Part shown: in pieces, positions 17,999 to 26,069 of the stretch
Numbering within the stretch: the stretch's first letter is position 1
Layout of the letters: every line of letters begins with the position of its first letter
NCBI GenBank assembly: GCA_002349055.1
Contig: DECD01000022.1
Span: 1-33,213, forward strand
DNA length: 33,213 nucleotides
Direction of reading: 5' to 3'
Origin: Bacteroidales bacterium UBA2939
GTDB taxonomy: Bacteria > Bacteroidota > Bacteroidia > Bacteroidales > P3
Program-made: the position numbers and the translations under genes
The notes under the pieces: model-generated
Told to the model about the DNA's origin: nothing
The model's input: the letters and a program-made list of their open reading frames with translations, nothing else
Database searches by the model: none

Positions 17999-19063
17999 TT
18001 GAAAACAAGACTATTAATAACCTTTGCCACCCTCATCTTGGCGGCCGCACCCCTCAAATCCCACGCCCAAATTAACTGGGGCGAGGTGTTCAGCAAGTTT
18101 AAACTCGAAGTCCGCGCCGACGGCGAAATCACCACCACCGACTCGACTCCCAACCTGGGTTTCCACGGCAAGTATTTCAATTTCATGCTGGGCGGCGACC
18201 TGAGCGGCGGTTTCAGTTACTACTTCAAGCAGCGCATCGTGGCCAATCCCGGCTCGGTGACCTTCTTCGACAACACCGACTTCCTCTACCTCGACTACAT
18301 GCCCACGCAGAACTGGCGCCTGCGCTTCGGTAAGGATGCTATGGCGCTGGGTGGTTTCGAGTACGACGCTTCGCCCATCGACGTCTACTTCCCCACCAAC
18401 ATCTGGCGCAATATCTATTGCTTCCAGCTGGCTTTCAGCGGTGCCTACATCACCGACGATGGCAACCACACCTTCATCGCCCAGGTGAGCAACTCGCCCT
18501 ACATCAACTACAACAATCTGAACTACGATGCGGGCTTGGTGGCTTACAACCTCTACTGGGCGGGCAATATGGGACACTTCCACACCCTGTGGAGCACTTC
18601 GATGGTGGAGTACAAGTGGAACAACTACCTGAACATGACCATGCTGGGCATGAAGCTGATATACGACAAGTGGGACCTCTACTTCGACTTCATGCACCAC
18701 GCGCTGGCCATCGACGACTGGGGCAAGAACTTTGGTTTCGTGAGCTGCGCCAACTACTATTTCACCGACCGTTTCAACATCTTCGTCAAAGGCATGTATG
18801 AGCAGAACAAGTCGAGCGAGACGCTGGGGTCATCGGTGTCGATGGACCACCAGTTGGCGGCCGGCCACACCACGGCACGCTACGGTTTGGGATTCGAGTG
18901 GTTTCCCTCGGAGGCCAAGAATGTGCGCCTGCACATCTACGGCTGCCGCATGACCGACAGCTACACCGACGCCACCACAGACAAGGACGTCACCGACGCC
19001 TCGTGGAACTTTAACATCGGCGCCACATGGACAATGGACTATTACAAGCTCTTCAAAAAGTAA
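17999..19063 (+). CDS. Outer-membrane porin-like beta-barrel protein
   Basis: A 354-residue exported protein with a clear signal peptide (MKTRLLITFATLILAAAPLK, cleavage after SHAQ). The mature part is rich in alternating aromatic and polar strands (YLDYMP, WRLRFGK, YLNMTMLGMKLIYDKWDLYF), typical of an outer-membrane beta-barrel. It most resembles the Bacteroidetes O/P-type phosphate-selective porin family, judged from the strand pattern and GKDAMALGGFEYD region, not from a search. The start is unusual: an in-frame TAA at 17984 leaves TTG at 17999 as the only start that preserves the signal peptide. It sits 13 nt from the next gene and may be cotranscribed with it. Substrate unknown. Confidence 0.6.
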   Translation: MKTRLLITFATLILAAAPLKSHAQINWGEVFSKFKLEVRADGEITTTDSTPNLGFHGKYFNFMLGGDLSGGFSYYFKQRIVANPGSVTFFDNTDFLYLDYMPTQNWRLRFGKDAMALGGFEYDASPIDVYFPTNIWRNIYCFQLAFSGAYITDDGNHTFIAQVSNSPYINYNNLNYDAGLVAYNLYWAGNMGHFHTLWSTSMVEYKWNNYLNMTMLGMKLIYDKWDLYFDFMHHALAIDDWGKNFGFVSCANYYFTDRFNIFVKGMYEQNKSSETLGSSVSMDHQLAAGHTTARYGLGFEWFPSEAKNVRLHIYGCRMTDSYTDATTDKDVTDASWNFNIGATWTMDYYKLFKK

Positions 19064-19075
19064 CACCCCTTTATT

Positions 19076-20326
19076 ATGAGCGAAAAAAACAATACCTTGA
19101 TGAACACGATGCTGTCGGTAATCGACCCGCTGCATGTGTTCCGTCACCACGAGACCGACCCCAACAAGCGCAGCGGCAAGCCGCGCCAACTGAAATTTAC
19201 CACTAGCCGAAGCCTCGAGGCCCTGATTTTCCTCGTCTGTTTCTTCGGCTTTTTCGGCTTCCTGGCCTACAAGATGACGCTGCCGCACATGCTCAACACC
19301 TTCATGCAGACGGCCTACAGCCTGCTGCTCGAGACGGTGTTCTACATCATGGCCATCTGTGTGTTGATGGGTGCCATCAGCAAGTTACTCACCGAGTTCG
19401 GCGTGGTGCGTCTGATGGAGAACATCCTGCGTCCTCTGATGAAACCGCTCTACAACCTTCCCGGTGTGGCGGCCTTGGGAGCCGTGATGACCTTCCTGAG
19501 CGACAACCCCGCCATTATCTCGCTGGCCAAGGACAACAACTTTGCCCGCTATTTCAAGAAATACCAGCTGGTGTCGCTGACCAACTTCGGCACCGCCTTC
19601 GGCATGGGCCTCGTGGTCATTGCCTTCATGACCGGCAAGGGATACGGCAGCGGTGCTTTGGTGGGACTGCTGGGTGCCGTCATCGGCAGCATCGTCTCCA
19701 CGCGCCTCATGCAGCGCTTCACCCTCAAGAGCTATCCCGAGTTGGACAGCCCTGTGACCGAGAACGAGGGTACCGAGCAGAACATCTCGTTCAAGAGCGA
19801 AGGCAACGCCTTCCAGCGCTTCCTCAACGCCATGCTCGACGGCGGCAAGAGTGGCGTGGGTATCGGAGTGGCCATCATTCCCGGCGTGCTCTGCATCTCG
19901 ACCATCGTCATGATGCTCACCTTCGGTCCCGCGGGCGAGAATGGCGAATATGTGGGCAAAGCCTACGAGGGCGTGCCCGTCATCACCTGGTTGGCCGACA
20001 AGATTAACGTAGTGTTCTACTGGCTCTTCGGCTTCGAGAGCGGTGCGCTGGTGGGCTTCCCCATCACGGCCCTCGGCGCCGTGGGTGCTGCCATCGGTTT
20101 GGTTCCCACCTTCGATGCCATGGGCATCATCAACAACAACGCCATCGCCGTCTTCACCGCCATGGGTATGTGCTGGAGCGGCTATCTGAGCACCCACACC
20201 GCCATGCTCGATTCTCTCGGCTACCGCAAGCTTATCGGCAAGGCCATCGGTGCCCACACCATCGGCGGCCTCTGCGCCGGCATTGCGGCGCACTGGCTCT
20301 GGGTGCTGCTGAGTATGATATTCTAG
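19076..20326 (+). CDS. GATE (nucleoside-recognition) domain inner-membrane protein, YjiH-like
   Basis: A 416-residue polytopic inner-membrane protein with hydrophobic segments near residues 46-65, 82-102, 168-190, 256-280, 308-345 and 395-416. The first pore-like region contains FLSDNPAIISLAKD and the second contains HTAMLDSLGYR, a duplicated gate-like arrangement as in nucleoside-recognition domain proteins of the YjiH group. Family members are thought to move small solutes, but the substrate is generally unknown and nothing here identifies it. The ATG start follows the porin-like stop by 12 nt, suggesting one transcript. A different solute carrier family cannot be excluded. Confidence 0.65.
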   Translation: MSEKNNTLMNTMLSVIDPLHVFRHHETDPNKRSGKPRQLKFTTSRSLEALIFLVCFFGFFGFLAYKMTLPHMLNTFMQTAYSLLLETVFYIMAICVLMGAISKLLTEFGVVRLMENILRPLMKPLYNLPGVAALGAVMTFLSDNPAIISLAKDNNFARYFKKYQLVSLTNFGTAFGMGLVVIAFMTGKGYGSGALVGLLGAVIGSIVSTRLMQRFTLKSYPELDSPVTENEGTEQNISFKSEGNAFQRFLNAMLDGGKSGVGIGVAIIPGVLCISTIVMMLTFGPAGENGEYVGKAYEGVPVITWLADKINVVFYWLFGFESGALVGFPITALGAVGAAIGLVPTFDAMGIINNNAIAVFTAMGMCWSGYLSTHTAMLDSLGYRKLIGKAIGAHTIGGLCAGIAAHWLWVLLSMIF

Positions 20327-20353
20327 AAGTTAAGGAGACTGGAGTTAGATCAA

Positions 20354-21274
20354 ATGAACTATAAGGAGCAGTATCGACGTTTCCGTGCCTGGCAGATAAG
20401 ACCCCGCCGCTACACCGACAAGGATATGGGGCGGCACTGCTGCAACAATTGCGGCCACGAATTTACGGGCAACTACTGCCCCATCTGCGGACAGAAAGCC
20501 ACTTGGGGCCGCATCACCTGGGGCGCGGTGCGCGACAACGTGATGCTCCTCTGGGGCATGGAGTCGCACTCAATGCCCTACACCCTCTTCCAGCTGATAA
20601 TGCGTCCTGGATACCTCATCAGGGAATACCTCAGAGGCCAACGCCAAGTAAGCTACCCGCCCGTGAAAATGCTCTTCATTGTGGCCGTCATCTTTGGCAT
20701 TGTCAGACAGCTCACCGGAGGCAAACCCATGGTAAGCGAAGTAAGCCTTGAAGGGCTGAAAGAGAAGTCAGAGCTGTTTTACATCTTTATCGAATGGCTG
20801 GTAGAAAATCCGGGGTGGTTCATGCTGGCCGTAACCTCCTTTTTCTCCATACCCTCGTGGATTTTCTTCCGCTTCGCCCCCCGCTATCCGCGCCACACCT
20901 TTCCCGAAAGCGTGTTCATTCAAGTGTTCCTGAGTTCCCTCATGCTTATCTGCATCCTTATGACCAGAATCGGCAACATTTTTTTCCTGCTTATACCATT
21001 CTATTATTATCTCACCTATCGCCAACTCTTCGGCTACCGGTTCTGGGGCACCCTGTGGAGACTTATGTCATGCCTCCTCGTGTGGGTCCTTGTGTTCTTC
21101 TTCCTTTTCATGGTCTCATACCTGCATCTCAAACCCGAGGCCCTCGAAGGAGAAAGCCTAGGGGGAAGCCTGATTGAGCTCACCCTCGTCTTCATCCTTC
21201 CAATTGCGATACTCCTCACTTTCGGATACCTGATTGGGAAACGGACAGAAAAAAGGAGCAACAAGGCAAAATAA
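20354..21274 (+). CDS. DUF3667 zinc-ribbon membrane protein
   Basis: A 306-residue protein. The N-terminus holds a zinc ribbon with Cys30, Cys33, Cys42 and Cys45 (CNNCGHEF, then CPICGQ). It is followed by the family-typical segment around LFQLIMRPGYLIREYLRGQR and four or five membrane segments in the C-terminal half. This arrangement is that of DUF3667, a family common in Bacteroidetes with no established function. A purine-rich AAGGAG lies about 20 bp before the ATG, rather far for a ribosome site. The end of the gene carries the -33 box region of the ferredoxin promoter immediately after its stop codon. Confidence 0.8.
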   Translation: MNYKEQYRRFRAWQIRPRRYTDKDMGRHCCNNCGHEFTGNYCPICGQKATWGRITWGAVRDNVMLLWGMESHSMPYTLFQLIMRPGYLIREYLRGQRQVSYPPVKMLFIVAVIFGIVRQLTGGKPMVSEVSLEGLKEKSELFYIFIEWLVENPGWFMLAVTSFFSIPSWIFFRFAPRYPRHTFPESVFIQVFLSSLMLICILMTRIGNIFFLLIPFYYYLTYRQLFGYRFWGTLWRLMSCLLVWVLVFFFLFMVSYLHLKPEALEGESLGGSLIELTLVFILPIAILLTFGYLIGKRTEKRSNKAK

Positions 21275-21275
21275 T

Positions 21276-21306
21276 TTTGTCATATCGGAAAAAGTTCGTA
21301 TCTTTG
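21276..21306 (+). promoter_or_regulatory. Ferredoxin promoter
   Basis: TTTG at 21276-21279, a 19-bp spacer, then TATCTTTG at 21299-21306: an exact Bacteroidetes-type promoter. The -33 box begins one base after the stop of the DUF3667 gene. The leader to the ATG at 21363 is about 50 nt. Confidence 0.85.
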
Positions 21307-21362
21307 CACTTGCTTTAAAGCAAAAAATTGATCAATTATTAATCCTAAAAAACAGAAAGAAA

Positions 21363-21530
21363 ATGGCTTACAAAATCACTGACATCTGTGTTGCTTGCGG
21401 CACCTGCATCGATGAGTGCCCCGTCGGAGCTATCAGCGAAGGCGACATCTACAAGATTGACGAGAACGCTTGCGTTAGCTGCGGTACCTGCGCTGGCGCC
21501 TGCCCCACCGGTGCTATTCAGGAGGGTTAA
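21363..21530 (+). CDS. 2[4Fe-4S] ferredoxin
   Basis: A 55-residue cytoplasmic electron carrier. Two CxxCxxCxxxCP motifs bind the clusters: Cys9, 12, 15 and 19, and Cys37, 40, 43 and 47. Length and motif spacing match clostridial-type bacterial ferredoxins used with anaerobic oxidoreductases such as pyruvate:ferredoxin oxidoreductase. The frame is open from 21234, but the promoter at 21276-21306 and the family length fix the start at the ATG at 21363. The gene is a single transcription unit with its own promoter and terminator, which fits a highly expressed housekeeping protein in an anaerobe. Confidence 0.95.
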   Translation: MAYKITDICVACGTCIDECPVGAISEGDIYKIDENACVSCGTCAGACPTGAIQEG

Positions 21531-21554
21531 TCGCTCACAGATTAAAAGAAAGAG

Positions 21555-21580
21555 AAGCCGCCCGCAAGGACGGCTTTTTT
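21555..21580 (+). terminator. Rho-independent terminator after ferredoxin
   Basis: AAGCCG at 21555-21560 pairs with CGGCTT at 21571-21576 around a CCCGCAAGGA loop, in which CCG and CGG may extend the pairing, followed by a T run. It lies 25 bp after the ferredoxin stop. Confidence 0.85.
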
Positions 21581-21592
21581 ATAATGCAATAA

Positions 21593-21985
21593 ATAGACAC
21601 CGCCAAGCGTCAACTGCCGCTGGCCACTGTGGAGAAAGGCTTGCTCGCCCTTGGCGAACGCTACAATCTCTACCCCACCCCACAGGACTTCGGCCTGACA
21701 GACACGACGCTGGACATGCACAAGGTTTATTACCAACGCAATACTACTAGCAGCAACGTGTACGGCTACCTCATCACCATCGTCAACCAAGCAGGCGATT
21801 CCCTCACGGCAGAAGGTTACTCTTCCGCGGGTCTAGACTTAGGTTCCTCCACCCACTTCCCCTGGATGCTCCCGATGACGGTACGCTGGCGCGGTGCCGA
21901 ATTCTTCACCTACCAACCTGCACTGTGGCAAGCCCTGCGCGAGGCGATGCCCAAAGGTACATTCCGGGTACCAGCCCGACAGGCA
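21593..21985 (+). pseudogene. Remnant of a propeller/YiiX-peptidase paralogue (middle domain only)
   Basis: The frame from 21593 (preceded by a TAA at 21590) encodes about 130 residues clearly homologous to the middle of the protein encoded at 23678-26032. Shared blocks include LGERYN, PQDFGL, ITIVNQ, GD.L.A.G.SS, FPW.LPM.V.WRGA, TYQP.LWQAL and MP.G. There is no ATG; the first possible start is GTG at 21629, already inside the homology. The propeller part and the catalytic peptidase part are both missing, and homology ends before purE. The frame then runs meaninglessly into purE, stopping at 22210. It is most simply a degraded duplicate left between the ferredoxin terminator and purE. Expression of a short stand-alone domain from GTG is possible but unlikely. 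Confidence 0.8.
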
Positions 21986-22067
21986 TCAGCCGTTCAAAAT
22001 GGCTACGCAAACTATAAACCATACAATAATATTGCAAAAACATCGTTACTGAAGAAAAACCAACACC

Positions 22068-22574
22068 ATGAAACCTATAGTAAGCATCATTATGGGCTCG
22101 ACCTCCGACCTGCCGGTCATGGAGAAAGCCTGCCAGTTCTTCGAGGAGATGGAGATACCCTTCGAGGTCAACGCCCTCTCCGCCCACCGCACACCCGCCG
22201 AGGTGAGTGAGTTCGCCCGCAGTGCCGCCGGTCGTGGCATCAAAGTCATCATTGCCGGTGCCGGCATGGCCGCCGCCTTGCCGGGAGTCATCGCCGCCGA
22301 GACACCGCTGCCCGTCATCGGTGTACCCATCAAAGGCTCGTGCCTCGAGGGCCTCGACGCCACCTTGGCCATCCTCCAAATGCCTCCGGGAATCCCCGTG
22401 GCCACGGTGGCCATCAACGGCGCACAGAACGCCGCCATCCTCGCCATGCAGATGCTCGCCCTCGGCGACAAAACCCTCATGAAGAAACTCGTCGCCTACA
22501 AAGCTGGCCTCAAACAGAAAATCGTCAAAGCCAACCAGGAGCTGGAAAAGCTCGAGTACAAATACAAGTGCTGA
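22068..22574 (+). CDS. purE: N5-carboxyaminoimidazole ribonucleotide mutase
   Basis: A 168-residue cytoplasmic enzyme of de novo purine synthesis, interconverting N5-CAIR and CAIR. Diagnostic features are the phosphate-binding GSTSDLPVM (residues 10-18), SAHRTP with His40, the segment GAGMAAALPGV, and GVPIKG. The length is that of class I PurE. No purK is adjacent in the window. The kinase-deaminase gene follows 40 bp downstream and may be cotranscribed. A near-consensus TAATATTG at 22027-22034 could be a weak promoter, but no -33 box supports it. Confidence 0.95.
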   Translation: MKPIVSIIMGSTSDLPVMEKACQFFEEMEIPFEVNALSAHRTPAEVSEFARSAAGRGIKVIIAGAGMAAALPGVIAAETPLPVIGVPIKGSCLEGLDATLAILQMPPGIPVATVAINGAQNAAILAMQMLALGDKTLMKKLVAYKAGLKQKIVKANQELEKLEYKYKC

Positions 22575-22581
22575 ATACCAC

Positions 22582-22615
22582 CCTTAAACCTTAAACTTTA
22601 AACCTTAAACCTTAA
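22582..22615 (+). repeat. CCTTAAA heptamer tandem repeat touching the start codon
   Basis: Units CCTTAAA (22582-22588), CCTTAAA (22589-22595), CTTTAAA (22596-22602), CCTTAAA (22603-22609) and a partial CCTTAA (22610-22615). The last base is the A of the start codon of the kinase-deaminase gene. The array occupies the whole ribosome-binding region. Confidence 0.95.
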
Positions 22616-23643
22616 TGATTACCATAGGCATCACCGGGACACTGGGGGCCGGCAAGGGCACCATCGTCGACTATCTGGTACAGAACAAGGGGTTCGTTCA
22701 TTACAGTGTGCGGGCGTTTATCACCGAGGAGATTAAGAAACGTGGCTTGGAGGTGAACCGAGACACCATGACACTGGTGGGCAACGACCTGCGCGCCAAG
22801 CACACGCCGTCGTGGATAGTGGAGCAGCTCTACGAAAAGGCCGTTGCCTCGGGTTGTAACTGCATCATCGAGAGCGTGCGCACTCCCGGCGAGGTGGCAG
22901 CCTTGCGTGGCAAGCCCAACTTCTACCTCTTTGCCGTCGACGCCGATCCCAAGGTGCGCTACGAGCGCGCTGTGCTGCGCGGAAGCGAGACCGACCACGT
23001 GAGCTACGAAACCTTCATCGCCAACGAGCAGCGCGAGATGGACAACACCGACCCCAACAAGCAGAACCTCGGAGTCTGCATCCGCGAGGCCGACTTCCGT
23101 TTCGACAACGGCGGCAGCTTCGAGGAACTGCACAAGCAGGTCGAGGAGGTGCTGCAACAGATTACCTACAAGCGTCCTTCGTGGGACGAATATTTCATGG
23201 ACCTGGCCAATGCCGCCAGCCGTCGCGCCACCTGCGACCGCGGCCGCTCGGGCTGCGTCATCGTGAAAGACCGCCAGCTGCTAGTCACCGGCTATGTGGG
23301 TTCGCCCAGCGGCCTGCCACACTGCGACGAAGTGGGACACCTCTTCCGCCAGACCATTGATGCCGACGGCCACATCTCGACCCACTGTGTGCGCACCGTG
23401 CATGCCGAGCAGAACGCCATCTGCCAGGCCGCCCGTCGCGGCATAGCCCTCGACGGCGCCACGCTCTACTGCCGCATGACTCCCTGCCGCACCTGCGCCA
23501 TGCTCATCATCAACTGTGGCATCAAACGCGTGGTGTGCGAACGCAAATACCATGCCGGCGCCGAGAGCGAGGAACTGTTCCGCCAGGCCGGCATCCAGCT
23601 GGAGTTTTTCCACGACGAGGTACAGCAGTACGAAAACCAGTAA
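22615..23643 (+). CDS. P-loop nucleotide kinase-like / dCMP deaminase fusion protein
   Basis: A 342-residue two-domain protein. The N-terminal half (about 1-185) is a P-loop kinase-like domain with Walker A G8-TLGAGK14-GT. It resembles dephospho-CoA kinase/UPF0200-type small-molecule kinases. The C-terminal half (about 190-335) is a zinc-dependent cytidine/deoxycytidylate deaminase domain with CDRGRSGCVIVKD, the catalytic H263-A-E265, and the zinc ligands in P-C291-RT-C294. It is expected to supply dUMP from dCMP; the kinase half may act on or sense nucleotides. The same domain order occurs in the longer anti-phage deaminases AvcD/DcdV, but this gene lies among housekeeping genes and is shorter. 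No frameshift is present. A strong terminator follows. Confidence 0.8.
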   Translation: MITIGITGTLGAGKGTIVDYLVQNKGFVHYSVRAFITEEIKKRGLEVNRDTMTLVGNDLRAKHTPSWIVEQLYEKAVASGCNCIIESVRTPGEVAALRGKPNFYLFAVDADPKVRYERAVLRGSETDHVSYETFIANEQREMDNTDPNKQNLGVCIREADFRFDNGGSFEELHKQVEEVLQQITYKRPSWDEYFMDLANAASRRATCDRGRSGCVIVKDRQLLVTGYVGSPSGLPHCDEVGHLFRQTIDADGHISTHCVRTVHAEQNAICQAARRGIALDGATLYCRMTPCRTCAMLIINCGIKRVVCERKYHAGAESEELFRQAGIQLEFFHDEVQQYENQ

Positions 23644-23647
23644 CACC

Positions 23648-23678
23648 AAGGCCCGCGCTTCGCGCGGGCCTTTTTTTT
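23648..23678 (+). terminator. Strong hairpin terminator between convergent genes
   Basis: An 11-bp GC-rich perfect stem (23648-23658 pairing with 23662-23672, TTC loop) is followed by a run of T to 23678. It lies four bases after the kinase-deaminase stop codon. The T run reaches the stop codon of the leftward gene. In the leftward direction the hairpin is not followed by a T run, so it mainly serves the rightward transcript. Confidence 0.95.
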
Positions 23679-26032
23679 CATTGCTGTTTCTTCAGCAGCG
23701 GCGACCGTGAGAGGTCGGTGGGGTTGGTGCCGGGAACCCCTTCAGGCACCGGGATGCCGAGTTTCTTGAAATGTTTCTTCCAGTATTTAGGCAACTTGCC
23801 TTTCTTGTCGCGCCAGTTCATGGGTTTGTTCTCAAACAGGTGGTTGCCGGTGGAATCAAGGTAACATTCGTAGACAAGTTCCGAGCAGTAGTACTTGTCG
23901 TTGTCAGGCAGGAAAGCGTCGTCATATTCTTTCCCCACAAAGCTTTTGGCTCGCTCGATAACGGCAGCAGTGTCGAAGGGGATATTGAGGCGGTAGAAAG
24001 CCGCGTGATATTTGTCGAACCATTGGGGCCACGGCGTGCGCACCACCCCTTCCCCCGGCCTGGCCTCGATGACCCACGCCGTCTGGCCTCCCCGGAAAAT
24101 GTCGCTCTTCTCCACCTCGAGAATCGCCACATGGGTATATTTCCCGGTGCTCTGCTGTATGGCGTCGCCCATGTCGGTATAGCCGGCACTTACAAATATC
24201 AGGTCGCCGCTCTGCATCTTATAGATGGGATGCAACGTACTGTTGTCCAGGTTCTCCTTCAACCTCATGCCGTCGGGCATCATGGGTTTCAATGCCTGCC
24301 ACAGCACCGGCTGGTAGGTAACGAAAGAGGCTCCGCGCCACATCACTTCCATGGGCAGCAGCCACGGGAAACGAACTCCTCCCGAGAGTTCATAGCACCG
24401 GGAAGACGACCCTGTGGCCCACAGCGTGTCGCCCACCTGATTGACGATAGTGATGCGATAGCCCACTCTCGAGGTGGACGACCAACCTGTCGACGCAAAG
24501 GCTTCGTGGAGATCCATCGTGCTGTCCTCCAATCCGAAATCCTGTGGTATGGGGAAGTCATTGTAGCGCTCACCAAGGGTCATCAGCGCCTGCTCGATTT
24601 TGTCCACGGGCTGGTAGAGAATTGTGAACCAGTTGGTATCCACGCTGTTGTAGGTCTCCACGAGACGCTCTCCCCGACGGGCATATCGAACAACATTGTT
24701 ATCCTGATAGTAGCATCCCGATTCTAAAATTTCGATTTCCAAGCTGCCAATACCCTCCTTGACAAAGGCTTCGAGTGGCTGGCGGTAGGTGTAAGGGTCC
24801 ACTCGCCCGGCGGTGTCGACACTGAAGACCGCGTTCTCCCGGCCGATGAAGAGCACACGGTCTTCGCGGTCGGGGTCGGGAGTCAGGGTTCGCACCTGGC
24901 CGGGACAGCACACTCGGTACCACCCGTCGGCATCAAGAACAAAAACGCTCTTGCCATCGGTACCCCACAGACGCGGGCCGTGGCCGAGGGTGTACTTGGG
25001 CTCCTCTATCGGGTGCTCGTCTGTGAGGAACGGACAGGTATCCATCCGACCGTCGGCACTGAGAGCCACCACCCCGATGGCGGCAAGCCAGTAGGACTTG
25101 CCGTCGAACACATCCGCAATCCGTGCATGGCCCCGTTGATGGGGAACCCTAAGCGGATAGCGCTGCCAACGGTCGATGTCCTCGTAGCGCACCACATAGC
25201 CACTGTCGTCCAACGCCCACAGCACATCGGCAACAGTGTCGACCATGAAATTGTTGAAAGGCTGGGGCGTATGCTGCCAGTGCAGGGTGTCGCTCAATGG
25301 CGAGTAGAAACTCATATCAGCCTCGTCGACAATAAGGTAACCCTTCCATGTGCGAACCTGGTTCACCCAGTATTGGTCGTGGGGGTCGGTGACGGTGTAG
25401 AGGTTCTGGTCCAACGGTGTGGGCCAGCGGTGGTAGGTGCGCCAATTGTCGGAAGTGGAGTAGAGGCGGTTTCCGCCGCAGGAAATCCAACCGCTGTCGG
25501 CGGTAATCATATAGATGTCGTCCACGCCCATCTTGCGCTCGAAAGCGGTGTCTCTCAGCGCAGTGAATGTGCGTCCGCTGTCGGCGCTGAAAGTCAGCAG
25601 GCCGTCTTGCGAGCCCGCCCACATGCGTCCTCCCTCGCCTCGCCACGTGGGGTGGAACCACTCCCATTGGCGAGAGCCTCCGGCAGGCACCGTGTCGTTC
25701 CACAATGTTCCCGACACCCTCAACACACTGTTGTCCAGACGATAGCCCACGACCACCGCCACATCTCGGTTGAAGGGAACCACTCCCTCAATCGTGATGC
25801 CATGCCAGCTGTTCTCCGGCGGGTGGACCATGGTACGCCAGGGGGAGTGTATATCGTTGGCTCGGTAGAGGTAACCACAGACTGTTCCCATCCAGATGGA
25901 ACCGTCGGGACCGACAGCCATATTAAGGTAGCATTGCACATTGAGGTCGGCCAAACGGTCGCGTTGCCGCTGGGCTTCGGCGTCGCCCATCAGCATCAAT
26001 GCAGTCAGAATCAATAGCAAAGACTTCTTCAT
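23678..26032 (-). CDS. Exported propeller-like protein fused to a YiiX-type (permuted NlpC/P60) cysteine peptidase
   Basis: A 784-residue exported protein. Residues 1-20 form a signal peptide ending at AEAQ. Residues about 25-480 contain repeated strands with D-S-G, W-x-G and SADSGRTF motifs, like BNR/YCF48-type beta-propellers. Residues about 485-610 form an uncharacterised domain, also found as the remnant at 21593-21985. Residues about 612-760 match the YiiX/YebB (C92) permuted NlpC/P60 fold: SGDLIF, then H634 in YTHVAIL, E656 in VIEARPG, and C716 in YYCSELVY. The likely site is the periplasm or outside the cell; such enzymes cleave amide bonds in peptidoglycan or lipid-type substrates, but the substrate here is unknown. 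The ATG at 26032 follows a -7 box by about 30 bp. Confidence 0.75.
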   Translation of the reverse strand: MKKSLLLILTALMLMGDAEAQRQRDRLADLNVQCYLNMAVGPDGSIWMGTVCGYLYRANDIHSPWRTMVHPPENSWHGITIEGVVPFNRDVAVVVGYRLDNSVLRVSGTLWNDTVPAGGSRQWEWFHPTWRGEGGRMWAGSQDGLLTFSADSGRTFTALRDTAFERKMGVDDIYMITADSGWISCGGNRLYSTSDNWRTYHRWPTPLDQNLYTVTDPHDQYWVNQVRTWKGYLIVDEADMSFYSPLSDTLHWQHTPQPFNNFMVDTVADVLWALDDSGYVVRYEDIDRWQRYPLRVPHQRGHARIADVFDGKSYWLAAIGVVALSADGRMDTCPFLTDEHPIEEPKYTLGHGPRLWGTDGKSVFVLDADGWYRVCCPGQVRTLTPDPDREDRVLFIGRENAVFSVDTAGRVDPYTYRQPLEAFVKEGIGSLEIEILESGCYYQDNNVVRYARRGERLVETYNSVDTNWFTILYQPVDKIEQALMTLGERYNDFPIPQDFGLEDSTMDLHEAFASTGWSSTSRVGYRITIVNQVGDTLWATGSSSRCYELSGGVRFPWLLPMEVMWRGASFVTYQPVLWQALKPMMPDGMRLKENLDNSTLHPIYKMQSGDLIFVSAGYTDMGDAIQQSTGKYTHVAILEVEKSDIFRGGQTAWVIEARPGEGVVRTPWPQWFDKYHAAFYRLNIPFDTAAVIERAKSFVGKEYDDAFLPDNDKYYCSELVYECYLDSTGNHLFENKPMNWRDKKGKLPKYWKKHFKKLGIPVPEGVPGTNPTDLSRSPLLKKQQ

Positions 26033-26061
26033 CAGTATTCACCATATATATTTTCGGCGTG

Positions 26062-26069
26062 CAAAGATA
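26062..26069 (-). promoter_or_regulatory. -7 box of the propeller-peptidase gene
   Basis: The minus strand reads TATCTTTG here, followed by GC, and lies about 30 bp before the ATG at 26032. I find no TTTG at the expected upstream distance, so only the -7 element supports it. Confidence 0.65.

Noticed and set aside
21234..21362. N-terminal extension of the ferredoxin
   Set aside because: It overlaps the upstream gene's end and the ferredoxin promoter, and it would more than half again lengthen a family of constant size.
22027..22034. TAATATTG as a purE promoter
   Set aside because: It differs from TAnnTTTG at one base and has no TTTG at the right distance, so I kept it only as a remark under purE.
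22615..23643. Calling the kinase-deaminase fusion a phage-defence gene
   Set aside because: Architecture alone is shared with AvcD/DcdV; the length is shorter, the neighbours are housekeeping genes, and no companion RNA or toxin is visible.
23771..26017. Several long plus-strand frames opposite the propeller-peptidase gene
   Set aside because: They are antisense shadows without domains or promoters; the minus-strand gene has a signal peptide, a -7 box and catalytic motifs.
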